From the NCBI RefSeq assembly GCF_003315205.1, contig NZ_QNRR01000002.1, positions 1,032,857 through 1,096,856 of the forward strand: DNA of 64,000 nucleotides. Reading direction: 5' to 3'. Each line of letters opens with the position of its first letter. Positions within the stretch are counted from its first letter, which is position 1. The DNA comes from Roseimicrobium gellanilyticum (GTDB lineage: Bacteria; Verrucomicrobiota; Verrucomicrobiia; Verrucomicrobiales; Verrucomicrobiaceae). Under the pieces are notes generated by a model, which saw nothing but the letters and a program-made list of their open reading frames with translations, was not told the origin of the DNA and ran no database searches. The translations under genes were made by a program, and so were the position numbers. This document shows, in pieces, positions 9,436 through 18,239 of the stretch.

Positions 9436-12400
9436 TTACTTCGCGGCAGGAGGAGCTCCGGGCATGGGCAGCTCAAACTTCGGATTGGCCGCGAGGTAGG
9501 CATCCACATCCGCCGTCACGATGATCTTGCCCCACATGATCATCCAGTGACCGGGAAAGGTGCACACGAACTCAAGCTGACCTTCCTTGTCAGGTGCCTT
9601 GAGCTTGAGGGTTTCCTTTTGCCCGGGATTCAGCAGATGGGTGGCATCGACGAAGGGCTGGCCCTTCGGCAGGAACTGGCGGTTGCGTGCCTTCTCCACT
9701 TCGGTGGGGCTCATGGTCTGCGCGGCCATGCCGATGACACCGTGCTTCTCATTGCCCACGACCACGAGGTTGTGCGGCATCACGTCGTCGTTCTCGAAGA
9801 TGATTTCGAACGACTTGCCCTTCTCCACCACAATACGCTGGGTATCAAAGCGGAGCTGCTCATGCACCGTCTTCACAACGAATACCGCCACACTCAGACC
9901 ACGCAGTTCCTTGCGCAGTGCGGTATTCCCCGCGAGTGAGGCCATCTCCATACCGAGCTGATTCACTTCCACAAACGACTGCTCCGAGCGCTTCTCCGCC
10001 GGCACAGACTTCGCATAAGCCAGCACGCTCTGTGCGATGCCTTCCGCCTTGTCCTTGTCCCACGCCGTGCGAGGAAGCTGCATGATGGCCGTGGTGGCGG
10101 CGTTGCGCTCGTTGCCATCAATGACGTGCTTCGAGAGCACCGCAAAGTTTGCCGGGGCATTGTCCGCACCCATGAGAGACAGAGCCTTCAGCGCGGCCTG
10201 GCGTTGCTCGCCTTTCACACTACCGTCATTGAGCAAGGCGGTGATCAGGTGCTGGAACCCCGTGCGCAGCGTGGGATCCGGCACCAGACCGATGCCCTGC
10301 ACCAGAGCTGTGCGCCATTCGCTTTTGTCAGCGGACGCAACCCACACATCATCCGGCTTGCGGTCCTGCACAATGAGCGCGGCCCACACGGAGCGGCGCA
10401 CTTCAGGAAGGTTCGCGGAGCGCGCCAGTGAGGCGAGTTGATCCTTTGCCTTCGTAAGAGCCTCGACCGGGGAAGTGATGAGCATCTTGCCCAGGTCCGA
10501 TGCCGCCTGTGCGGATGCGCCACTCTTCGCATCGATACGCTTGAGCGCGGCCACGATTTCTGTCGCGCGATCGCTCTTGTTGAGCTTCACCAGTTCCTCG
10601 ATGGCCTTGTCCCGGGTGAGCAGGTCGTAGCTTTTGCGTTCCAGCTTGGCATGCAACACGGCAGCCACATTGTTCGGCATGCCCTTGAGCTCATTGTCAT
10701 CCATGCGGCTGAGCAATGCGTCGAGGGTGGCGGGATCGCTGGGCAGCATCTTCTCCTTGGCGCCGGACTGGAGTTGCTTGAGCGTCTCCTTCAGGCAGTA
10801 GTCGATGTAGTAGTCCCCTTCATGCTTGAGCGAGGCGTAGGCCACCTCGAGTGCCTTCGGCACATCTGCGCCGCCATAGAAGCTCGCAGCGCGAATGGCT
10901 TCGAGGCGCACGCGCGGGCTCTCGTCACCAGCTGCCTTCTTGAAGATCTCAAGCGCCTCGGGAATGCGGTCGCGCTGGTAGCACACCACGCGCACAGCCT
11001 GCGCACGGGCACGGGGCTCGGGCGAGGCCAGCACAGTATTGATGAGCTCCTTGTTCACCACGTTGTGCCACTGGTGCACCCAGAGGGCCTCCAGGATGTG
11101 GTGCGCGTCTTCCACCTTCTGCGGGTCGAATTGCTTCACCCACTTCTGCACGGCGGCGACCACGGCCTTGGAGTCATGCTTGTCGAGCTCAATCTTGGCG
11201 CGGATGCGCACGTCGTTCTCGGGCTCCTTCAGCAGGTCGAGCAGCTTCTCGATGGGCTGGCCATCGACCTTCTTCACTTCAAGCAGCGGGCGGCCCTCGA
11301 AGGTCACACGGTAGACACGACCATGGATCTGGTCGCGGTTCGGGTCACGCAGGTGATGCTGCATGTGACCGATGATGGCATTCGACCAGTCAGCAAAGTA
11401 CAGGGAGCCATCCGGAGCCACACTCGCGCAGGAGGGGCGGAAGGTGCCGACCTCCGCAGGGCTGCACTCCACGAGGGTATTCAGCTTCTCCGGCGTGGTC
11501 GAGCCCGGCTTGGTGTACTCATGGTAGAGCGTCTCACCCTTCAGACCGGAGCCCACTTCAGAGAACTTCGCGCGGAAGATGCCCTGCACGCTGATGACAT
11601 TGCAGTTCAGGAAATTGTCGCGGAACTCATCCGGGAAGTGACGGCTGGAAAGAATCGTCGTACCAGCGCACGGACGGGACGGGTGCTGCCAGACGATATC
11701 ATACTTCGAGTGCTTGTTCGGCTCGCTGATGAAGCCGCTGAAGCCGGGGCCGTAGTAGTTGTTGTTGCCTGTGGCGTCTGTGATGATGTCATTGCCCCAG
11801 TAGTCAAAGACGCGGCCGTGCGGATTCGCGAAGCCATACGCGGCATAACGCTCGAACTTGCCCGTGCGGGGCTCATAGCGGTAGATGCAGCCATCCTTGT
11901 TGCGCACGGGACCTTCGGGAGTCTCCACCTGCGTGGCGTGGAAGACACCGTCCGAGCAGTACACGGCACCGCCAGGCTCATAGCAGATGGAGTTCGTTTC
12001 GTGGTGCGAGTCCGCGGCATCCAGACCGCTGAGGATACGCTCAAACTTGTCTGCGCGACCATCGCCATCCGTATCGCGAGCATAGAGGAGATTCGGCGAC
12101 TTCATGACTAGCACGCCATCCTTGTAGAACTGGAATCCGGTGGGGCAGTTCAGGTCATCCATGAAAGGCGTGCACTTGTCCGCCTTGCCGTCGTTGTTGG
12201 TATCTTCGAGCACCAGGAGGCTGTCCCCCTTCGTGCTCCAGGGAGTGCGGCTGGGATAGTTGCGCCACGAAGCGACCCAGAGGCGACCCTTGGTATCAAA
12301 TGCCATCTGCACCGGCTTGATGAGTTCGGGGAACATCTTCTCATCCGCAAAGAGCTGGACCTTGATGCCCTTGGGCGTCTTCATTTTGCCCACCACTTCC

Positions 12401-13536
12401 TCGCCACTGGGGAATTCCACGAGACCTGTCTTCGCATCCACCTTGAAGCCGGTCATCGGCGTCTTGTTGAAGGTGTCGCCACCGACCGGCAGATTCGTCT
12501 CGACCTTCGTCACTGGAGGCACGTTGGAGTCATCCACCTTCAGGTCGCCACCCTTCGCCACGGCCCACACGCGCTTTTCGCGATTCTCCGTCATCACGTC
12601 ACGCACGGACATCTCCTGCTGCATGACCTGGTAGTTCGAGACGTACGGCGGCTCGGGGGTCTTCTGATTTTGCAGGAAGGCACCCGTGTGCGCCTTGTAC
12701 GCGAGGCCCGAGCGACCGCCGTGAATGTTGTAGCTATCCACCGTACGGTAGCGGCTGTGCCATTCCTCATTACGGTCCAAAATGGCACCACGCAGCTTTT
12801 CCAGCCCCTTGTAAGAGGGAGCATCCTTGCCGAAGAGCGACTTGTAGATCACCGGAGCCAGTACCTTGTCTCCCTCCACCGTGAGGTGAATGCCGTTGAA
12901 GGTCAGCGGTTGCTTCGCGGCAGCATAGGCCTTCTGCGAGGCATCGAAGAGGTCCACGAACTGCACGCCATTCGCCGCGGCCACTTCCTTCATCGCGGAG
13001 GCGTAGTTCTGCAGGTTGGTGTTGTTCTCCTCGGGCTTGGCGATGTCCGGATTGGACTGCTTTTCCGCCGCCGTGGGAGAGAAGAGCACCACCCGCGGTG
13101 CGCCCTCACCTCCGTAGTTCTTCGTCTTCAGCTCCTTCAGGAAGGCGTCGAGGTTCTTCTTGAACTCCTCAATGCCCTCATAGCCCTTGAACGATTCATT
13201 GAATCCATAAAAGGCGAAGACCACATCCGCGCCCACCTTCAGCAGCCACTGGTCACGCGTGCCGAAGTCCTCGGAGCGGTGCCATGTATTCACCTCATCC
13301 GCTGCCACGGCCAGATTCCGGATCACGAGGTCCTTGTCCTTGTTCTCAGCATGGATCAGTGTCTCCAGCCAGCCGGAGTGCTGCTGCCGGTCCGCCAGCA
13401 GGCTGCCGACGATGGCGATGTGGTCACCTTTCTTGAGTTCCAGAGAAACAGGAGCCTGTGCCTGAAGTTGCGCCTGCCCATGCAGGGCAAGACCCGAAAC
13501 CAGGCCGGCGAGGAGGGTGTGGAAGCGTCGATTCAT
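9436..13536 (-). CDS. SGNH hydrolase - PVC-type dehydrogenase - HEAT - cupredoxin fusion
   Basis: A 1366-residue exported enzyme starting at MNRRFHTLLAGLVSGLALHG, a signal peptide; the longer reading to 13827 is not credible because the duplicated 5' end at 14284 begins at the same Met. Domains in order: an SGNH/GDSL-like hydrolase (~25-265; IAIVGSLLADR at block I, GIHLT near the end); the PVC-type membrane-bound dehydrogenase propeller (~370-790; MAFDTKGRLWVASWRNYPSR, TGFQFYKDGVLV, CYEPGGAVYCSDG, HPSRPCAGTTILSSRHFP); HEAT-like repeats (~810-1200); and a type-I copper domain (~1220-1366) with ligands His in VMPHNLVVVG and Cys/His/Met in FVCTFPGHWMIM. Many relatives end in a cytochrome c; here no CxxCH is seen and the cupredoxin would be the electron acceptor. 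The substrate is probably a sugar or other alcohol, but this is an inference. Confidence 0.88.
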   Translation of the reverse strand: MNRRFHTLLAGLVSGLALHGQAQLQAQAPVSLELKKGDHIAIVGSLLADRQQHSGWLETLIHAENKDKDLVIRNLAVAADEVNTWHRSEDFGTRDQWLLKVGADVVFAFYGFNESFKGYEGIEEFKKNLDAFLKELKTKNYGGEGAPRVVLFSPTAAEKQSNPDIAKPEENNTNLQNYASAMKEVAAANGVQFVDLFDASQKAYAAAKQPLTFNGIHLTVEGDKVLAPVIYKSLFGKDAPSYKGLEKLRGAILDRNEEWHSRYRTVDSYNIHGGRSGLAYKAHTGAFLQNQKTPEPPYVSNYQVMQQEMSVRDVMTENREKRVWAVAKGGDLKVDDSNVPPVTKVETNLPVGGDTFNKTPMTGFKVDAKTGLVEFPSGEEVVGKMKTPKGIKVQLFADEKMFPELIKPVQMAFDTKGRLWVASWRNYPSRTPWSTKGDSLLVLEDTNNDGKADKCTPFMDDLNCPTGFQFYKDGVLVMKSPNLLYARDTDGDGRADKFERILSGLDAADSHHETNSICYEPGGAVYCSDGVFHATQVETPEGPVRNKDGCIYRYEPRTGKFERYAAYGFANPHGRVFDYWGNDIITDATGNNNYYGPGFSGFISEPNKHSKYDIVWQHPSRPCAGTTILSSRHFPDEFRDNFLNCNVISVQGIFRAKFSEVGSGLKGETLYHEYTKPGSTTPEKLNTLVECSPAEVGTFRPSCASVAPDGSLYFADWSNAIIGHMQHHLRDPNRDQIHGRVYRVTFEGRPLLEVKKVDGQPIEKLLDLLKEPENDVRIRAKIELDKHDSKAVVAAVQKWVKQFDPQKVEDAHHILEALWVHQWHNVVNKELINTVLASPEPRARAQAVRVVCYQRDRIPEALEIFKKAAGDESPRVRLEAIRAASFYGGADVPKALEVAYASLKHEGDYYIDYCLKETLKQLQSGAKEKMLPSDPATLDALLSRMDDNELKGMPNNVAAVLHAKLERKSYDLLTRDKAIEELVKLNKSDRATEIVAALKRIDAKSGASAQAASDLGKMLITSPVEALTKAKDQLASLARSANLPEVRRSVWAALIVQDRKPDDVWVASADKSEWRTALVQGIGLVPDPTLRTGFQHLITALLNDGSVKGEQRQAALKALSLMGADNAPANFAVLSKHVIDGNERNAATTAIMQLPRTAWDKDKAEGIAQSVLAYAKSVPAEKRSEQSFVEVNQLGMEMASLAGNTALRKELRGLSVAVFVVKTVHEQLRFDTQRIVVEKGKSFEIIFENDDVMPHNLVVVGNEKHGVIGMAAQTMSPTEVEKARNRQFLPKGQPFVDATHLLNPGQKETLKLKAPDKEGQLEFVCTFPGHWMIMWGKIIVTADVDAYLAANPKFELPMPGAPPAAK

Positions 13537-13850
13537 GCAGGGAAACTGAAATGAGGGAAGTCCAATACGGGATGCCAATAGCGGAGTGATCCTGCTTTTT
13601 GACATGGAAAATGAAGTTTTTTTTGGAGCCCCCAACGTAGTCCGCGAGTCCCTTCGCGGTCCGGAGAAGCCAGTGTCGCAAGCCAACAATACAACCTCTT
13701 CAAGCTTGCACTCTGGACAACCCCCGCAGAAATCGCCCGGCACTAGTGAAATGACCGCCAACGCCTGGCGAGGCACTGCGGCCAACACCTCTGGGGGCAG
13801 CGATATCTGGGAGTGAAGCAGTCGCACCGACCTTGCCCGGAGGAGAACAC
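13537..13850. promoter_or_regulatory. Upstream region of the PVC dehydrogenase and glyoxalase genes
   Basis: This is a 314-base divergent intergenic region. The part next to the dehydrogenase (13537-13620) is duplicated at 14285-14354, which implies that it carries that gene's promoter. Copy 1 has an extra 13 bases in front of the start, producing a short tandem of ATTGG. A dispersed 29-base hairpin repeat occupies 13633-13661. The rest, 13662-13840, shows nothing recognisable; the glyoxalase ribosome binding site AGGAGAA is at 13840-13846. Confidence 0.5.
13633..13661. repeat. Dispersed 29-base hairpin repeat, copy 1
   Basis: The 29 bases from CAACGTAGTC to TTCGCGGTC are identical to 18232-18260. 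The core can fold as CCGCGA-6-TCGCGG. No transposase is attached, so it resembles a REP-type dispersed element. Confidence 0.8.
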
Positions 13851-14210
13851 ATGAACCTGCAGAAGATCTACACCTCGCTGCTCACCTCAGATTTGGCGGC
13901 AGCTGAAGACTGGTACACGAAGCTGCTCGGTCGCAGACCGGACAACCGCCCGATGGACACGCTGGTGCAGTGGGAGTTGTTCGATCATGCCGGGTTCATG
14001 CTTTCAAGCAGCGATGAGATTGCCGGCCACGGCGTGTTCTTCCTTTATGTCGCCGATCTCGCGGTCGAACGCCGCCGATTGCAGAGCCTTGGGATCATCC
14101 TCGGTGACGACATCGGAGGCGACTACTCGACACTGGCCCAAGTGCGTGATCCTGATGGCAACCTGATCACACTGGCGTCACCTCCCTCGCGCCCCTTTCC
14201 ACAGGCATGA
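13851..14210 (+). CDS. VOC/glyoxalase-fold protein
   Basis: A 119-residue single-unit vicinal-oxygen-chelate protein starting MNLQKIYTSLLTSDLAAAEDWY. It shows the family pattern: first beta-strand with DL..AE.WY..LLGR (~10-26), LVQWELFDHAGFML (~35-48), and a second half ending DPDGNLITLA (~101-110), where the conserved metal-binding Glu position is replaced by Thr-Leu-Ala. This suggests a non-enzymatic or altered member, such as a binding or resistance-like protein. An AGGAGAA ribosome binding site precedes the ATG at 13851 by 4 bases, so the start at 13833 is rejected. The gene lies inside the segment bounded by the two copies of the dehydrogenase 5' end and opens the accessory plus-strand stretch. 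Confidence 0.85.
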   Translation: MNLQKIYTSLLTSDLAAAEDWYTKLLGRRPDNRPMDTLVQWELFDHAGFMLSSSDEIAGHGVFFLYVADLAVERRRLQSLGIILGDDIGGDYSTLAQVRDPDGNLITLASPPSRPFPQA

Positions 14211-14218
14211 CCGCATCA

Positions 14219-14354
14219 GACCCAGCCACGCGGGACAAGACCCGAAACCAGGCTGGCGAGGAGGGTGTGGAAGTGTCGATTCATGCAGGGAACTGAAATG
14301 AGGGAAGTCCAATAGCGGAGTGATCCTGCCTTTTGACATGGAAAATGAAGTTTT
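14219..14354 (-). pseudogene. Relic of the 5' end and promoter of a second PVC dehydrogenase gene
   Basis: Positions 14284 down to 14219 encode MNRHFHTLLASLVSGLVPRG and two more codons (WV) before TGA. This is a mutated version of the signal peptide of the dehydrogenase at 13536 (MNRRFHTLLAGLVSGLALHG). The 70 bases upstream of the Met match the region in front of 13536 almost base for base, with one 13-base gap. The similarity begins near 14228 and ends at 14354. It cannot make a functional protein. Confidence 0.9.
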
Positions 14355-14413
14355 GTTCTTGCTGCTCGTCCCTCCGACGGCCGACAGGAACACCCTGCCA
14401 AAATCACCACCCT

Positions 14414-14869
14414 ATGAACAATGAAAAGTGGAGCCCAGTCACGCATGAGAACTGCAACCACATGCACGGCCCATTCTATCACGGCACGAAGGTTGAGTTT
14501 GCGATAGGCGATTTGCTGTCACCCGGCCATCCCTCCAACTACGACGAAAGCCGGGTTCTTAACCACCTCTACTTCTCCGCCATCTTGGACCCTGCGATCT
14601 GGGGAGCAGAACTCGCGATGGCGTTGGCAAATTTAGAAGGTCGCGGCCGCATCTACGTCGTCGAGCCAACTGGCACCTTTGAGGACGATCCGAATCTCAC
14701 CAACAAGCGATTTCCTGGTAACCCGACGAAGTCCTATCGCACACGTGATCCACTCAGGATCGTCGGAGTCGTCGAGGACTGGCAGGGACACCCGGTGGAA
14801 GCAGTTCAAGGAATGCTAAATTCCCTTCGAGACCTGAAACGCCGCGGGCTTGCCATCATTGAGGACTAG
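14414..14869 (+). CDS. arr: NAD(+)--rifampin ADP-ribosyltransferase (Arr)
   Basis: A 151-residue Arr enzyme that transfers ADP-ribose from NAD+ to the C23 hydroxyl of rifamycins and inactivates them. Conserved blocks: GPFYHGTKVEFAIGDLLSPG near residues 19-38 (His in YHGT), LYFSAILDPAIWGAELA (~52-68), GRGRIYVVEPTGTFEDDPNL (~76-95), KRFPGNPTKSYRTRDPLRIV (~98-117) and EDWQGHPVEA (~121-130). Length agrees with Arr proteins of mycobacteria and Gram-negative cassettes (about 140-150 residues). The ATG at 14414 gives the usual N-terminus; the extension to 14333 runs into duplicated non-coding DNA. It is a chromosomal arr homologue; whether it confers resistance here is not shown. Confidence 0.93.
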   Translation: MNNEKWSPVTHENCNHMHGPFYHGTKVEFAIGDLLSPGHPSNYDESRVLNHLYFSAILDPAIWGAELAMALANLEGRGRIYVVEPTGTFEDDPNLTNKRFPGNPTKSYRTRDPLRIVGVVEDWQGHPVEAVQGMLNSLRDLKRRGLAIIED

Positions 14870-14902
14870 ACTCCTGCCAAATCCAAGTGACCCAATCAAC
14901 CG

Positions 14903-15967
14903 GTGACCTCCAGGCTTTTCATCCCACTCTGCATATCCCTTCTCCTCAGCGCTGCCACGCTCCACCGAGCGCCAGCCGCTGAGAAGTTGCGCTCCTCTGA
15001 GCCACTGACACCATCAAGCCGCCCCTTGATCGGCGCCATCCGATGGGACGGCTGGGGAAATAACTGCGTGATCGGGAAGGACTCCGAACGAGTTCTCAGT
15101 CCAGACAAGCACCAACATCGCGCTCCGTTCTTTGTGGATACTGCTGGGCCGAATGTCATCACCTTCAAACCTCTCTCCCAAGGAATCATGGACACGGAGA
15201 TTGGCTACGCCATCCACGCCGGCATCGATTACTGGGCGTTTGACTGGTATCCGCCGGGCAATGGGATGGAACTCGCGCGAAATCTTTTTCTGACATCCCG
15301 CAAACGGGAGCGCCTCAAGTGGTGTGTTGTATTGGGCACCAATCCCTTCGACATGAATCGAGACGCGCCCTGGCTCGCGGCGGAGTTTGCCAAGCCGGGG
15401 TACCAGAAGGTTCTCGACGGCCGTCCGTTGGTGTATCTCTTTACACCCATGGCCCGCGCGGACCTTGCAGCGTTGCGAGAGCTCTCGCTGAAATCCTGCG
15501 GCAAGACTCCCTACGTCGCCATGATGGGCTGGACTGCCACGGAGGCAGCACAGGCTTGCGAAGCGGTCGGCGCCGACGCTGTCACCATGTACGCCGGCGG
15601 AATGGAGAAGAACTGGGAGGAATACTCCAAGCTCAAAGAACTCATTCCCAATGTGGGCACCGGTTGGGATCCAACCCCTTTTCGGGACACGCAAGTCACT
15701 TGGTATCCCCATGAAAATATCGTGAAGGATTTTGTCGGCTGGTCAGCGACACCAAAGCAATTGGTTGCCAGTATGGAAGCTGCTTTTGCCTGGACTAAAG
15801 CCAATCCAGGAAAAGTTCCCGCCAATGCCATTCTGGTATACGCGTGGAATGAACACTCCGAAGGCGGCTGGCTGTGTCCCACGTTCAATCCGCAAGGTCC
15901 GAACACTGAAAGGATCGACGCGCTTCACGAATGGCTGTTTGGCCGGACTTCAGTTCAGGGAAACTGA
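14903..15967 (+). CDS. Secreted glycoside hydrolase 99-like (WbsX-type) protein
   Basis: A 354-residue exported protein. It reads from a GTG start into a signal peptide (TSRLFIPLCISLLLSAATLH, cleavage near APAA). The mature part has the TIM-barrel landmarks of the GH99-like/WbsX group: GAIRWDGW (~44-51), AIHAGIDYWAFDWYPPGNGM (~104-123), LGTNPFD (~145), PYVAMMGWTA, and the C-terminal VYAWNEHSEGGWLCPTFNPQ (~313-332), where NE and the Trp are typical. GH99 enzymes are endo-alpha-mannosidases; the related domains are mostly uncharacterised, so an endo-acting sugar hydrolase is likely but the substrate is open. No good ribosome binding site is seen before the GTG. Confidence 0.75.
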   Translation: MTSRLFIPLCISLLLSAATLHRAPAAEKLRSSEPLTPSSRPLIGAIRWDGWGNNCVIGKDSERVLSPDKHQHRAPFFVDTAGPNVITFKPLSQGIMDTEIGYAIHAGIDYWAFDWYPPGNGMELARNLFLTSRKRERLKWCVVLGTNPFDMNRDAPWLAAEFAKPGYQKVLDGRPLVYLFTPMARADLAALRELSLKSCGKTPYVAMMGWTATEAAQACEAVGADAVTMYAGGMEKNWEEYSKLKELIPNVGTGWDPTPFRDTQVTWYPHENIVKDFVGWSATPKQLVASMEAAFAWTKANPGKVPANAILVYAWNEHSEGGWLCPTFNPQGPNTERIDALHEWLFGRTSVQGN

Positions 15968-16143
15968 CAGGAGCCGTCCTCTACGGGGATCCACCTACTT
16001 TGTTACCCATCGTCGGTGAACTGGGCATCTCCGCTGACGATTCACTCCTTCAGCCCTACACCGAGCCGTTTGAGCAGAGGTGAGTTCAGGAGCATCGATG
16101 CGATGCTTGCCAATGCAAACTGCTTTGCACTACTATAGTAGAA

Positions 16144-16407
16144 ATGACGCGAGACGAGTACAGACGGCAGACGATCAAGACGCGCCGTTGGTCCAAGTTC
16201 TGGCTTGGGCTGAAATTCTTCGTGTGCCTTCCCCTGCTGCTGCCCATATTCCTCGGAGACATCTTTTCCTTTCCATTTGTCGCTCGCCGTCACGAGAGCT
16301 TTTTCCGGTGGTCGCTCTATATGTTCGCCCAGTCCCTTGCGCCAGCCATCATCATCGGTACATGCATTGGGTACCTTCTCGTATTGGCAATGAGAAGATG
16401 GCACTGA
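16144..16407 (+). CDS. Small membrane protein of unknown function
   Basis: An 87-residue protein with two predicted transmembrane helices: FWLGLKFFVCLPLLLPIFLG (~19-38) and SLAPAIIIGTCIGYLLVLAM (~64-83). A basic N-terminus (RDEYRRQTIKTRRWSK) suggests the N-terminus is cytoplasmic. No family recognised. A weak TTGCCA/TATAGT-like promoter may lie just upstream. It is one of several small plus-strand genes between 13.8 and 22.5 kb with no obvious functional link. Confidence 0.6.
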   Translation: MTRDEYRRQTIKTRRWSKFWLGLKFFVCLPLLLPIFLGDIFSFPFVARRHESFFRWSLYMFAQSLAPAIIIGTCIGYLLVLAMRRWH

Positions 16408-16524
16408 GGTACGCCCCTTCGACCGCCCTGCTTGAGGGACTTGATGGCGTCAACGTTCGTCTGACAAAGGAAGCTCATCAAAGTCCCTTGCGCGGCCCCA
16501 CACAGTAGCTGAGCATCGCGACCC

Positions 16525-17064
16525 ATGGGGGCATCCTTATCCTGGTATGCAGTGCGCGGCAAAACTCCGGAGATGGTCTTGCGAGATTTCGGACTCAGAA
16601 GAGCAGTCAGCAAAGAGTATCGCCATACGCCCTTCCGCGGAGGGCCCCTGCCAAACGGCTGGTTTGTCATGATTCACGGACGGCACGAATTCACGAGTGA
16701 TGAAATGCGGCATCTATCGAGCGCTTGCGAGGTGGTCGCATGTTTTGTGGAAGAGCACGTGATGGTCAGCCGTTCGGCATGCTGGAAAAATGGTGTACAG
16801 GTTTGGGAGGTCACCCACGACTCAGAGGAGAGCGAACATCATCTGGATATCCGGGGCGAGCCGCCTGCCGGTTTTGGAGCGATTCGCGATCGACTGACCA
16901 AACAGCAGAAGGAAGATGATGAGGATGGATGCGTCGACTTCATCTTCAATATTCCAGTGGACCTGGCCGAGGAAGTCACGGGATTCAATCACCTGGGATC
17001 ATCGGACACTGGGTTCGGGAATTTTGTGAAACCGACGTTCCTCCAGAGACTATTCGAACGATAG
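16525..17064 (+). CDS. Hypothetical cytoplasmic protein, 179 residues
   Basis: A soluble protein without signal peptide, starting MGASLSWYAVRGKTPEMVLR. It is acidic in the middle (HDSEESEHHLDIRGEPPAGF; KQQKEDDEDGCVDFIFNIPV) and has the pattern ACEVVACFVEEHVMVSRSAC of a mixed alpha/beta domain. I do not recognise the family, though this kind of protein (WYAVRGK at the N-terminus, long acidic body) occurs as an orphan in many accessory regions and next to polymorphic toxin loci. No toxin gene is visible here. Codon use agrees with coding DNA and the frame is open to a natural stop. Confidence 0.65.
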   Translation: MGASLSWYAVRGKTPEMVLRDFGLRRAVSKEYRHTPFRGGPLPNGWFVMIHGRHEFTSDEMRHLSSACEVVACFVEEHVMVSRSACWKNGVQVWEVTHDSEESEHHLDIRGEPPAGFGAIRDRLTKQQKEDDEDGCVDFIFNIPVDLAEEVTGFNHLGSSDTGFGNFVKPTFLQRLFER

Positions 17065-17108
17065 TGGCGCCTGCACGCGTACGTCTCACAGCCTTTCACA
17101 CCCCATAC

Positions 17109-17507
17109 ATGAGCCCCGCTTCTCCCCCCCAGGAAGTATTTGTCATCAGCTTCTTCACCGAAAAGGCAGGAGCCGCTGCACAAGGCACTGTTTCATTGAT
17201 TGATCAGGTGCCGAAATCCACCTGGACCATCCAGTCCAACGGCAGCCGGCAAACCTTCGACCGCCCCATCTCCGAGGACAGCTTCCGCCATATCTGGGAC
17301 CGGATTTCGGCCCTGACCGAGTTGGACTCCTACCTCTCCACCGATCCCGGTCAGGCGATGTCCTTCACGGACCACTACATTGTCGGAATCATCTATGTGC
17401 TTTCCGGCAAGGAAGGCCGGCGTCTGTACATGATTCCCCACAACTGTTCGGCACAGAGTGTCCTTTCATGGGTCCAGGATATCGAGTCGACCTCAAAGGG
17501 GTCCTGA
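17109..17507 (+). CDS. Hypothetical protein, 132 residues
   Basis: The protein starts MSPASPPQEVFVISFFTEKA and has no signal peptide. Two compact parts are seen: STWTIQSNGSRQTFDRPISE (~35-54), with an alternating beta pattern, and FTDHYIVGIIYVLSGKEGRR followed by YMIPHNC (~86-112). The family is not recognised. It starts 44 bases after the preceding hypothetical gene and 45 bases before the next one, so the three may be one transcript. The upstream in-frame extension to 16929 overlaps the preceding gene and is not used. Confidence 0.6.
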   Translation: MSPASPPQEVFVISFFTEKAGAAAQGTVSLIDQVPKSTWTIQSNGSRQTFDRPISEDSFRHIWDRISALTELDSYLSTDPGQAMSFTDHYIVGIIYVLSGKEGRRLYMIPHNCSAQSVLSWVQDIESTSKGS

Positions 17508-17552
17508 AATCCGATCGCTCGCACCAGGGGCAGCCACCCTGGCTTGCACATC

Positions 17553-18239
17553 ATGGATTCGCTCTTCTCCAGAATGACTGCCTTGCTCGCAAGCACGGTG
17601 CTCCTTCTCCCGATGGTCTGTAGCGAGCAAACACCTTCCGAACGCAAGATGAGTTTTACTGTTCCAACCTTACAACCAGATTCCATCCAATCGTTCGGTT
17701 ACAAATGCCGCTGGATAGCCATTCGCACCGACGATCTTCAAGCCGTCATTTCCACTCTCGGGCTGCAGGATTGCAGAGTGGGTTCGTGGGCGGAGGGCAT
17801 CCAAACCGCCTACAAGTATCCAGACGGGGAAGTCTTCGTCACTCCGCCGGTTAATGGCTACATCCTTTGCGTGTCGCGCTCCCTCCCGGAGTTTCCAACT
17901 TCTGACCTTCCCGACGAAATCACACCGATTCTCAAACGGTTGGCAGCTCGATTCGCTGACGTCCAGTACTTCTTCACCTACCGGGTCTCCGATGGTCAAG
18001 CTTGGGCGCGCTTCACAAACGGCACCTGCACGCGCGCATTCGCCATCTTCCAGGGAGATCTGTCATGGAACAGCGGAGAGCTCACGCCCGTGGAGAAGGG
18101 TCTCGACCTGGAGTTTCCATCTGAGCAGGACGTAATGAAGGTCGCCGGGAACTGGAGTATCGATCCATCCGAGTTCGAGAAGAAGCCCGTAGATGTCACA
18201 CAAGGAATTGTGGGAAAGTTGACGCCTCCTTCAACGTAG
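17553..18239 (+). CDS. Secreted hypothetical protein, 228 residues
   Basis: A signal peptide is visible (MDSLFSRMTALLASTVLLLP, cleavage near VCSEQ). The mature protein contains ..FGYKCRWIAIRTDDLQAVIS (~50-68), DGEVFVTPPVNGYILCVSRS and a C-terminal EFPSEQDVMKVAGNWSIDPS (~190-209). The pattern resembles uncharacterised proteins of accessory regions that report on single residues of a partner; no function can be given. The last three codons fall inside the dispersed 29-base repeat at 18232-18260, so the repeat supplies the stop codon. Confidence 0.65.
   Translation: MDSLFSRMTALLASTVLLLPMVCSEQTPSERKMSFTVPTLQPDSIQSFGYKCRWIAIRTDDLQAVISTLGLQDCRVGSWAEGIQTAYKYPDGEVFVTPPVNGYILCVSRSLPEFPTSDLPDEITPILKRLAARFADVQYFFTYRVSDGQAWARFTNGTCTRAFAIFQGDLSWNSGELTPVEKGLDLEFPSEQDVMKVAGNWSIDPSEFEKKPVDVTQGIVGKLTPPST

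Noticed and set aside
10438-12111. 557-codon plus-strand open frame
   Set aside because: It lies wholly opposite the dehydrogenase gene, has unusual His/Ala/Val-rich composition and no motif.
16042-16140. Minus-strand frame ending LLNSPLLKRLGVGLKE
   Set aside because: It could be a gene relic, but there is no recognisable family and most of the frame is opposite the small membrane protein gene.
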